Shown: positions 58,164 to 64,000 of the stretch, piece after piece
Layout: the number at the start of each line of letters is the position of its first letter
Numbering within the stretch: position 1 is the stretch's first letter
Translations under genes and position numbers: made by a program
NCBI GenBank assembly: GCA_013297875.1
Contig: JAAFIW010000018.1
Span: 27,609 to 91,608 of the forward strand
Length of the DNA: 64,000 bases
Origin: Comamonadaceae bacterium
GTDB lineage: Bacteria; Pseudomonadota; Gammaproteobacteria; Burkholderiales; Burkholderiaceae_C
Direction: 5' to 3'
The notes under the pieces: generated by a model
The model's database searches: none
Seen by the model: the letters and a program-made list of their open reading frames with translations, nothing else
Told to the model about the DNA's origin: nothing

Positions 58164-58547
58164 ATGTTCCACCAAACCTTGGCCAACCTGGTTCTTGCCA
58201 TCCACGCCCTTTTCATCGCTTTTGCGGTGTTGGGCGGCCTGCTGGTCTTGCGCTGGAGCTGGGCGCGCTGGCTGCACCTGCCGTGCATGGCCTGGGGGGC
58301 CACGGTGGTGGCCATGGGTTGGACATGCCCGCTCACGCCGCTGGAAAACAGCTTACGGCAAGCGGGCGGTGCAGCGGGTTACACCGGCGGCTTCATCGAG
58401 CACTACCTGCTGGCCGTGATTTACCCCGATGGCCTGACCCGTGAGATTCAGGTGCTGCTGGCTGTGGCGCTGGTGGTGTTGAATGCGTTGGTTTACGCTG
58501 CGGTGTGGCGGTCAAGGCCATCCAGGGGTGCAAAAAATGGGCAATGA
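58164..58547 (+). CDS. DUF2784 membrane protein
   Basis: The 127-residue protein has three or four membrane spans and the DUF2784 features HQTLANLVLAIHALFIAFAV, VLGGLLVLRWSWARWLHLPC, CPLTPLENSLRQAGG and GGFIEHYLLAVIYPDGL. The function is unknown. It diverges from the histidine phosphatase gene. Confidence 0.88.
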   Translation: MFHQTLANLVLAIHALFIAFAVLGGLLVLRWSWARWLHLPCMAWGATVVAMGWTCPLTPLENSLRQAGGAAGYTGGFIEHYLLAVIYPDGLTREIQVLLAVALVVLNALVYAAVWRSRPSRGAKNGQ

Positions 58548-58548
58548 A

Positions 58549-58600
58549 TAGCGCTGGCCCATATGAAATATGCTCAAGCAGCTATCAATATCGTAGTGAC
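58549..58600 (-). repeat. AGCTGCTTGAGCA dispersed repeat, intergenic
   Basis: Plus strand AGCGCTGGCCCATATGAAAT, ATGCTCAAGCAGCTATCAAT, ATCGTAGTG, between DUF2784 and the TspO gene. Confidence 0.85.
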
Positions 58601-58617
58601 TGAATAACGAGGTTTCC

Positions 58618-59130
58618 ATGAATTCCCCCACACCGAGTCGACCCAAATACCAAGACGCGCTGGGCCTCGTCGGCTGGCTGGCCCTGTGCTTTGCTGCCAG
58701 CGCCCTGGGCGCTGCCGCCTCCATCAACACCCGAGGCTTTTACAAAGAACTGGTCAGCCCCAGCTGGGCCCCGCCCGGCTGGCTGTTTGGCCCGGTGTGG
58801 ACGGTGCTGTTCACTTGCATGGCCATTGCCGCATGGCTGGTTTGGCGCGAGCGGCGCACCGACAAAACCAAACACCTCGCCCTGGGCCTGTTTCTGGCCC
58901 AACTGGTAGCCAACACCCTGTGGAGCTGGTTGTTTTTCGCCTGGCAACTGGGCGGCGTGGCCTTTGCCGACATTGTGTTGCTGTGGGTGCTGATTGCCTG
59001 CACGGCGGTGGCTTTTTGGCGCATTAAGCCGCTGGCGGGGGCGCTGCTGGTGCCTTACCTGGCGTGGGTGAGTTTTGCTGCGGTGTTGAATTGGGCGCTT
59101 TGGCGGGGGAATTTGGGGGTGTTGGGGTAG
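58618..59130 (+). CDS. tspO: TspO/MBR family tryptophan-rich sensory protein
   Basis: The 170-residue protein has five membrane spans and the TspO signatures FYKELVSPSWAPPGWLFGPV, WTVLFTCMAIAAWLVW, LAQLVANTLWSWLFFAWQLG and LVPYLAWVSFAAVLNWALW. TspO proteins bind porphyrins and other tetrapyrroles and affect stress or light responses. It lies 3 kb from the BLUF gene; a functional link is only a guess. Confidence 0.93.
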   Translation: MNSPTPSRPKYQDALGLVGWLALCFAASALGAAASINTRGFYKELVSPSWAPPGWLFGPVWTVLFTCMAIAAWLVWRERRTDKTKHLALGLFLAQLVANTLWSWLFFAWQLGGVAFADIVLLWVLIACTAVAFWRIKPLAGALLVPYLAWVSFAAVLNWALWRGNLGVLG

Positions 59131-59157
59131 CTGTTCAAGTCGCGGCGGGCTGTCTTG

Positions 59158-59301
59158 CTCCTTCCCGCCTTTGGGGGAAGCTTGGGATGGGGGCTTTCGG
59201 TTAGTTGTAGCGCAGCTCTCGCCAACGCCAACACGAGGTAGCGCGGAGCACAAGCCGCTACACGCGCATGCCCCCATGCCTTCCCCCAGCGGGGGAAGGG
59301 G
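59158..59301. repeat. GC-rich composite inverted repeat (CTTCCCCC family)
   Basis: The left arm 59158-59195 (GCTCCTTCCCGCCTTTGGGG...) and the right arm 59266-59301 are inverted partners with an unrelated stretch between them, where a TGTAGCGCAGCTCTCGCC segment is found. The remaining gap to 59492 holds only the next repeat. Confidence 0.75.
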
Positions 59302-59352
59302 TTGCTGGTATCCACCTTCGCAGTTACCCCGTTTTTGTGATGAAGAACGGCA

Positions 59353-59402
59353 GCAGCCCATACAAATACTGCTCAAAAAGCTATCAAAATAAGAGCAATT
59401 GA
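59353..59402 (-). repeat. Dispersed repeat, intergenic
   Basis: Plus strand CAGCCCATACAAATACTGCT, CAAAAAGCTATCAAAATAAG, AGCAATT; two core changes. It is upstream of the KAP-FGE gene. Confidence 0.8.
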
Positions 59403-59492
59403 GGCCCGAATGCAGGCCAGTCGATTGAAACCCCGTGTAAAGTTTGCCCAACCGGGTTGCCAGCAGGCGCGCCCATGCTTTGAGGAGGTTTG

Positions 59493-62400
59493 ATGGCAAG
59501 TCCGGCAGCGGCAAATCAACAAAACCAAGCGCCCGATGGCGACTATCTGGGCTATGGCATCTACGCCGACACGCTGTGGGCGCGCATTGCCCGCGCGCTG
59601 GACAAAGACGCCGACGGCAACACCCAACTGGGCGACGACCCGCTGGTGGTGGGTATTTTTGGTGAGTGGGGGGCGGGCAAGTCGAAGTTGCTCAGTTTGG
59701 TGCGCGCCAAGGCACTGGCCCAGCTGCGCCAGCAGCAAGCCAGCAGAGACCAAGCACCCGGCTTTTCGCTCACCGTGCCGGTGTTCTTTCAGCCCTGGAA
59801 ATACGAGCACGAGCCGCATTTGCATGTGCCCTTGGTCATGCACGTCACGGCAGCGCTGAAAGATGCGCTCAAGTCAGAGCCGGGGCTGCTGCCAGCCTTG
59901 AAACACGTTGCCAGCCAAGCCAATGTGGCCGCACGCACCGGTGCGGCCGTCGTCCACAAAGGCGCAGCGGCTGCTGCCAAGCTGTTTCCGTATCTGCAAA
60001 CGGCTGTTGGCAGCCTCAGCGTGTTTGGAACCAGTATTCAGCTACCCGACGAACTGGGCGAATGGCTCGAAGACACCGCAGACGCCACCAGCGGTGCCCC
60101 CGAAGCCCTGGAAAAGCTGGAGAAGAAGCATGCAGCCAAACAGGCCGATGCCGCCGCCCAGCGCGCCAAACGGCAAATCACCCACACCGCAGACGGCTTG
60201 TACTTCTACCGCATCAACGAATACCTGCAAAAAATCACCCGCCCGGGCAAAGACGAGGCACTCGAGGCCGACCTGTCGGGAGCCAAACTCAGCGAAGCCG
60301 TACGCATCAACTTCGTCATCTTCATCGACGACCTGGACCGCTGCTTGCCCGAAAAAGCGGTGGAGGTGCTGGAGCTCATCAAAACCGTGTTCAACGTGGA
60401 GAGCTTTGCCTTTGTGCTGGCGCTGGACGAAGAGGTGATCGAGCGCGGCATTGGCCACCGCTACATGGCCTACCACCTGGCCGGCAAAAAGCCCGACATG
60501 CCCATCACCGGGTTTGAGTATCTGGAGAAGATTGTTCACCTGCCGTTTCGCCTGCCTGCGCTCACGCGGGCCGAGGCCAAGCGCTTCATGCACACGTATG
60601 AGGAGCAAGTGGCTCAGCCCGATGCGGCTTTGCAGTGGTTTACGCCGCCAACGGCGGCAACCCCGCTGGATGACGCGCTTGAAACAGGCGTTGCAGGCGG
60701 TTTGGCAGGCCGAAACCGCGCCGCGCACTCGGCTCACATGGATTTGACCGAGCTGGCCCTGGACGCCTTTGACGTGTACGTGCCGCGCAAACTCATTCGC
60801 CTGATTGAGCTGATGCAGGCCGTGGCCGCCGTGGCCCACCAACGCGGCCGCCCCTTGACAGGGCATGCGGGCGGCGAGGTGGACGTGCGCGTGGTGCTGG
60901 CCCTGCTGATGATTCAACTCTTTCAGCCCGAGATGTACCGGCTGATGCGCAGGCGCATCAATGCCTTTCCGGCGTTGTTGTCGGCTTTTCCGGTTAAGAC
61001 GGTGGCGACAGGTGCATCCAGCACCACAGCAACGCTGGCAGGTTCCGATGTATCAGACATTGACCTGTATGACTGGGTGGGCCACGGCAGTTCAACGCCG
61101 GCAAGCACCCATGCGAGTTCTGGGACTACAGCCGCCGGAATGCAAGAGCAAGTCGCCCGCATCCAGAAGATCGGCGACCCATCGGTTCGCGCACTGGCCC
61201 AGCAGGTGCGCCTGCCCCTGGTGAACCAGTTGGTGGAATACCGGGGTGCCCAGCGCCATGGTTTTGATCTGCTCAAGCTGGTGCAGTCCCTGGCCAAAAG
61301 CCTGTACGACGGTGGTGGTGACCCCGATGCCCTGGTGTTTCGGCCCTACATCAGCTTGCTGGGGCAGGTGCGGGAGGTCAGTGGTGGCCCAGTTGTGCTA
61401 ACGGCGCGGGCAATTGGCAGTGTTACAGGTAATGTGTCCAAGGCTCCAGCCAGCGCACCCGACCCGCGCCCGCGCTTTGCGCCGCGCGACCTGGCAGGGC
61501 TGTACAGCGACTGGCAATCGCCCGAGCCATCCGTTCAAGCCAACCTGGCGGGCAACCGCGAGCTGCCAGAAGGGCAGGTATTAGAGACCCAGGCCGCTCA
61601 GGCCTTGCTGGCGCTGGCAACAGACGCTTTGAAAAAGGGCAGTGCGGCGGAGCAAACCGCTTTGCGCAACCGGCTGGCCCAGGGCGTGGTCTATCTGGCC
61701 CCATTTCTCTCGCGTACCGATGGCCCGGCTTACTGGGCGCTGCTGGGAGCCGAGTTGCAGGGCAATGACCAGGAAGGCCAGCCCATCAGAGACATGCAAG
61801 CCCTGGCCCAGCGCGAGCGCTGGATGGATGTGCGCTCCACCCTGCGTGCCGACCCGCGCTGGAGCCCACAGCGTTTCGGTTTGCCCGCACAGCGGTTTGC
61901 CGGTCACGACAGCGAGGCCGAACCCATCCCTGGTTTTGTACGGGTGTCGGAAGGCCCGTTCTCTCTAGGGTCAAAAGATCAGTGGGATAACCGGCCCACT
62001 AGGGTGCGTATCGACCACGACTTTTTCATCGCCCGCTACCTCACCACGGTCGATCAGTACGCGGCATTTGTGAATGATGAGGGGTACTTCGCCGAAAAGT
62101 GGTGGGATAGCCAGGGCATTGCTTGGCGCGACACGCAATGGGCATCGAAAACCAATCATAAAGAATTGCGCAAATGGTTAGACGCACGAAACTCGTTCGC
62201 TAACCTGCGGCCCAGGCGCTGGGAGGAGCAACTCGTACATGGCAGCCGACCGATGTCAGGCATCAACTGGTTCGAGGCGCGGGCTTATTTGCGTTGGCTT
62301 AGCGCTCAACTATCCGATGAACTGAACGCAGCTGGCTTGCCCGGCTACCAGGCTTGCCTACCGGTGGAGGCCCAGTGGGAGCGCGCTGCCAGAGCTCAAG

Positions 62401-62840
62401 ACACCGTGGATGCCGATAGTCGTGCATGGCCTTGGGGCGACAAAAAAAATACTGCCGCACTACGCGCCAATATTGACGATAGCAATATTGGCCGACCCAG
62501 CGTGGTGGGCCTGTTTGAGCCCAACCCGCTGGGTGTGGCCGACCTGGCGGGCAACCTGCGGGAGTGGCAAGGCAACCTGTACCAAGGCAGAGGTATTTAC
62601 AAGGCAGGCGAGCGCATTCCCTTGATTGCCGGTCAAGCCCCGGGCGGGCAGGAGCCTTCGGGTTGGTTGTTAACCGACGAAGACCTGCAGAAATCAGCAC
62701 TACCAGCGATGCGCGGCGGCTCCTTCAATAATTCCGCAGACAACGCGCGCGCAGCTTTTCGCGACAGAGCCCCCCCTGATTTCGCGATCGACTTCGTCGG
62801 TTTGCGTGTCGTGTTGTCCTTTGGCTTCTCAGGGTTTTGA
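59493..62840 (+). CDS. KAP-family P-loop NTPase fused to an FGE-sulfatase (C-type-lectin-like) domain
   Basis: The 1,115-residue protein starts after GAGGAGGT. The N-terminal KAP NTPase has Walker A GEWGAGKSKLL (residues 57-67), VPVFFQPWKYEHEP, Walker B FVIFIDDLDRCLPEK (about 275-290) and FAFVLALDEEVIERGIGHRY. A middle helical region follows (about 400-810). The C-terminal FGE-sulfatase domain (about 813-1115) has FSLGSKDQWDNRPTRVRIDH, ISGINW-like MSGINWFEARAYLRWLSAQ, RAWPWGD, DLAGNLREWQGN and MRGGSFNNSADNARAAFRDR. Domains of this fold are common targets of diversity-generating retroelements. KAP NTPases include phage-exclusion proteins, so a sensor or defence role is possible but unproven. 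No signal peptide or clear membrane insertion was found. Confidence 0.88.
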   Translation: MASPAAANQQNQAPDGDYLGYGIYADTLWARIARALDKDADGNTQLGDDPLVVGIFGEWGAGKSKLLSLVRAKALAQLRQQQASRDQAPGFSLTVPVFFQPWKYEHEPHLHVPLVMHVTAALKDALKSEPGLLPALKHVASQANVAARTGAAVVHKGAAAAAKLFPYLQTAVGSLSVFGTSIQLPDELGEWLEDTADATSGAPEALEKLEKKHAAKQADAAAQRAKRQITHTADGLYFYRINEYLQKITRPGKDEALEADLSGAKLSEAVRINFVIFIDDLDRCLPEKAVEVLELIKTVFNVESFAFVLALDEEVIERGIGHRYMAYHLAGKKPDMPITGFEYLEKIVHLPFRLPALTRAEAKRFMHTYEEQVAQPDAALQWFTPPTAATPLDDALETGVAGGLAGRNRAAHSAHMDLTELALDAFDVYVPRKLIRLIELMQAVAAVAHQRGRPLTGHAGGEVDVRVVLALLMIQLFQPEMYRLMRRRINAFPALLSAFPVKTVATGASSTTATLAGSDVSDIDLYDWVGHGSSTPASTHASSGTTAAGMQEQVARIQKIGDPSVRALAQQVRLPLVNQLVEYRGAQRHGFDLLKLVQSLAKSLYDGGGDPDALVFRPYISLLGQVREVSGGPVVLTARAIGSVTGNVSKAPASAPDPRPRFAPRDLAGLYSDWQSPEPSVQANLAGNRELPEGQVLETQAAQALLALATDALKKGSAAEQTALRNRLAQGVVYLAPFLSRTDGPAYWALLGAELQGNDQEGQPIRDMQALAQRERWMDVRSTLRADPRWSPQRFGLPAQRFAGHDSEAEPIPGFVRVSEGPFSLGSKDQWDNRPTRVRIDHDFFIARYLTTVDQYAAFVNDEGYFAEKWWDSQGIAWRDTQWASKTNHKELRKWLDARNSFANLRPRRWEEQLVHGSRPMSGINWFEARAYLRWLSAQLSDELNAAGLPGYQACLPVEAQWERAARAQDTVDADSRAWPWGDKKNTAALRANIDDSNIGRPSVVGLFEPNPLGVADLAGNLREWQGNLYQGRGIYKAGERIPLIAGQAPGGQEPSGWLLTDEDLQKSALPAMRGGSFNNSADNARAAFRDRAPPDFAIDFVGLRVVLSFGFSGF
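62712..62820 (+). other. Candidate DGR variable region (3' end of KAP-FGE gene)
   Basis: The last 35 codons of the FGE domain align with the Asn-rich end usual in retroelement-diversified proteins (GGSWNNN...NPDNRNNN-GFRVV). Where Asn (AAC) is expected, the codons here are TCC, TTT, GAC, AGA, GCC, CCC, TTC, ATC, GAC and TTC; eight of ten keep the third-position C. That is the pattern left by adenine-directed mutagenesis of AAC. No template copy or reverse transcriptase is visible in the window. Confidence 0.5.
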
Positions 62841-62873
62841 AACCTGATGGCTTGCGCCCCAACCACAGCCGGT

Positions 62874-63074
62874 TCACCGCGCGGTGGATACACGCACGGC
62901 CTTAATCCAGGCCCCCAGCAAACGCCCCACCTCGTCCATCAGTTTGGCCCTACGTTCAAACTGGCCGGGTGAAATCAATCCCCAGTCATGGCTCAAGCGC
63001 CACTGCGGGCGCAGTATCGCCAGCGCCACATCGGCGTGCAGAAGTGCCTGCGGGTTACATGCCAAATACGCCAC
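62874..63074 (-). pseudogene. Four-helix-bundle (Avd-like) protein, N-terminally truncated
   Basis: The 66 codons encode LLHADVALAILRPQWRLSHD, WGLISPGQFERRAKLMDEVG and RLLGAWIKAV. This matches the last two helices of bAvd/four-helix-bundle proteins that help diversity-generating retroelement reverse transcriptases; the usual first half (about 55 residues) is missing, and a dispersed repeat copy lies at 63078-63122, where the N-terminal part should be. It is convergent with the KAP-FGE gene, 33 bases apart. Stand-alone members of this fold also exist. Confidence 0.7.
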
Positions 63075-63077
63075 CCA

Positions 63078-63122
63078 CCCAGGAATTTATTGCTAAAGCA
63101 GCTATTGAATCCGTAGCAATTT
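63078..63122 (-). repeat. Dispersed repeat beside Avd-like fragment
   Basis: Plus strand CACCCAGGAATTTATTGCTA, AAGCAGCTATTGAATCCGTA, GCAAT; one core change. It marks the break point of the Avd-like gene. Confidence 0.75.
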
Positions 63123-63165
63123 CTTGGTAAACCTGAAAACGCATGAGTCACCGTAAACTCCCGCC

Positions 63166-63642
63166 ATGAAGCCCCGCGTCTACGTTGAAACGTCTGTCAT
63201 CAGCTACCTGACGGCCAAACCCAGCCGTGACTTGGTCATGGCTGCGCATCAGGAGGTCACGCGGGATTGGTGGCTCAACCGGTGTGCTACGTTTGAGCTG
63301 TTTTACAGCGAGGCGGTGCGTGCTGAGGCCGCAATGGGTGACCACGCCGCTGCGGCTGCCAGACTGGGCGCTTTGGCTGACTTGGTGTTGCTGGAAATTC
63401 CAAGCCAAGCGCTGACTCTGGCCAAGGCATTGGTAGTGGCTACAGCGCTACCAGCAAAGGCCCAGGTGGATGCGCTGCACATTGCAGTGGCCGCGTGCGA
63501 AAGAATGGATTTTGTGCTGACCTGGAACTTCAAGCACATTGCCAATGCGCAGCTAAGTGCCAAAGTGCGCCAGGTCTGTGAGCAGCACGGCTTGTTGTGC
63601 CCCGTAATGTGCTCCCCGCTTGAACTGATGGAGGTAAATTGA
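63166..63642 (+). CDS. PIN-domain protein, VapC-like toxin
   Basis: The 158-residue protein has the PIN N-terminus RVYVETSVISYLTAKPSRD (with Glu in place of the common first Asp), acidic residues in FYSEAVRAEAAMGD and AKAQVDALHIAVAACERMDF, and LTWNFKHIANAQ at the end. This branch of VapC-like PIN proteins is frequent beside a small partner, here the next gene. Confidence 0.87.
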   Translation: MKPRVYVETSVISYLTAKPSRDLVMAAHQEVTRDWWLNRCATFELFYSEAVRAEAAMGDHAAAAARLGALADLVLLEIPSQALTLAKALVVATALPAKAQVDALHIAVAACERMDFVLTWNFKHIANAQLSAKVRQVCEQHGLLCPVMCSPLELMEVN

Positions 63643-63643
63643 G

Positions 63644-63838
63644 ATGTACACCGACCCTATCGTGGACGAGATTCATCAAATTCGCGAGCAGTTGCTCGCT
63701 CAACACGGCGGCGACTTTGCCGCCTACTTTGCATCTCTGCTGCAAACACAGCAGCTGAACCCAAAGGGGTATGTGTCGTTTGTGCCTTTGGACGCGGCAG
63801 TGAATGCTTCAATTCAAGTTAATCGCCCCGCAGCGTGA
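63644..63838 (+). CDS. Small antitoxin-like partner of the PIN protein
   Basis: The 64-residue protein (TDPIVDEIHQIREQLLAQHG, DFAAYFASLLQTQQ, GYVSFVPL) is the usual short companion of PIN proteins of this type. It starts one base after the PIN stop, with GGAGGT upstream. Confidence 0.8.
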   Translation: MYTDPIVDEIHQIREQLLAQHGGDFAAYFASLLQTQQLNPKGYVSFVPLDAAVNASIQVNRPAA

Positions 63839-63857
63839 GCAGCGGAATGCTACGCAT

Positions 63858-63892
63858 TCCGTAGCGGTTTGAGCAACTATTGAGACTTTCAT
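63858..63892 (+). repeat. Degenerate dispersed repeat
   Basis: TTCCGTAGCGGTTTGAGCAA followed by CTATTGAGACT keeps only part of the core. Confidence 0.4.
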
Positions 63893-63897
63893 AAATC

Positions 63898-64000
63898 ATG
63901 ACATCACCACAAATCTGCCTGCTTCCAACAAGCAACGATGATGGAGGGGCGCTGTTGTGCACTCTTGAGCTTGTTGCGTGCAGTCGTCTGCAACTCGCTC
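63898..64000 (+). CDS. Possible start of a gene cut by the window edge
   Basis: From the ATG at 63898 the frame stays open to the edge (34 codons, MTSPQICLLPTSNDDGG...). It is too short to recognise and no clear ribosome site precedes it. Confidence 0.25.
   Translation, partial: MTSPQICLLPTSNDDGGALLCTLELVACSRLQLA

Noticed and set aside
62841..64000. Search for a DGR template repeat or reverse transcriptase after the KAP-FGE gene
   Set aside because: No sequence resembling 62712-62820 and no YxDD-type reverse transcriptase frame is present up to the window end.

Overview
The window looks like chromosomal DNA of a betaproteobacterium of the family Comamonadaceae (Rhodoferax/Polaromonas type). 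This is inferred from high-GC coding style, the gene families present (EarP, a UraD-AllC fusion, PuuD, NMT1-like ABC systems, a ligase-associated exonuclease) and many copies of a short dispersed repeat with the core AGCTGCTTGAGCA. I saw no rRNA, tRNA or CRISPR array. Functional names rest on recognised motifs and family resemblance; no database search was possible.

Layout. 1-7 kb: a partial gamma-glutamyltransferase, an EamA permease, a PhoD-like phosphatase, a stand-alone ureD and a beta-propeller lipoprotein. 7-26 kb: a purine/ureide region. It holds a Rieske oxygenase, a VOC protein, a 2OG-Fe(II) oxygenase, two NMT1-like binding proteins with permease and ATPase, and the operon GntR-puuE-uraD::allC-M20 peptidase, whose genes overlap by ATGA. 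uraH diverges from it, and xdhC and puuD follow. Together these cover urate oxidation (PuuD), 5-hydroxyisourate hydrolysis (UraH), OHCU decarboxylation (UraD), allantoin opening (PuuE) and allantoate hydrolysis (AllC). A shared TGTATACA operator suggests that the GntR protein controls both the operon and the transporter. An accessory island at 11-15.4 kb interrupts this region: a 234-bp MITE, a three-gene set (unknown protein, ATP-grasp ligase, gamma-glutamylcyclotransferase) and a low-GC Eco29kI-like restriction-modification pair.

26-37 kb is a patchwork: an SDR, glutaminase, earP, a PIN/RHH pair, a low-GC DUF3592 gene beside a decayed uvrC fragment, uvrC, a lipoprotein, a YcxB gene with integron-cassette-like ends, a globin and an Imm63 gene. 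37-48 kb is a cell-surface and signalling region: a 950-residue lipoprotein with collagen-like segments and a seven-fold propeller, a second secreted protein, a frameshifted cell-wall hydrolase, a kinase/regulator pair, a DUF442 gene broken by a second MITE, and a PilJ-like exported protein. 48-59 kb is mostly housekeeping: a phosphatase/cardiolipin-synthase pair, an exonuclease-SRPBCC-DNA ligase operon, folE-BLUF, DUF429, two ParE modules, DUF2784 and TspO. 59-64 kb holds a 1,115-residue KAP NTPase fused to an FGE-sulfatase domain whose C-terminus looks like a diversity-generating-retroelement variable region, a fragment resembling Avd, and a PIN module.

Three themes stand out. First, the AGCTGCTTGAGCA repeat lies inside at least seven protein genes without breaking the frame, and the copies read in the phase where TGA would be a stop have lost that TGA. 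Second, a MITE with CTAG target duplication can be removed on paper to restore two genes exactly. Third, the KAP-FGE protein has a candidate hypervariable receptor end.
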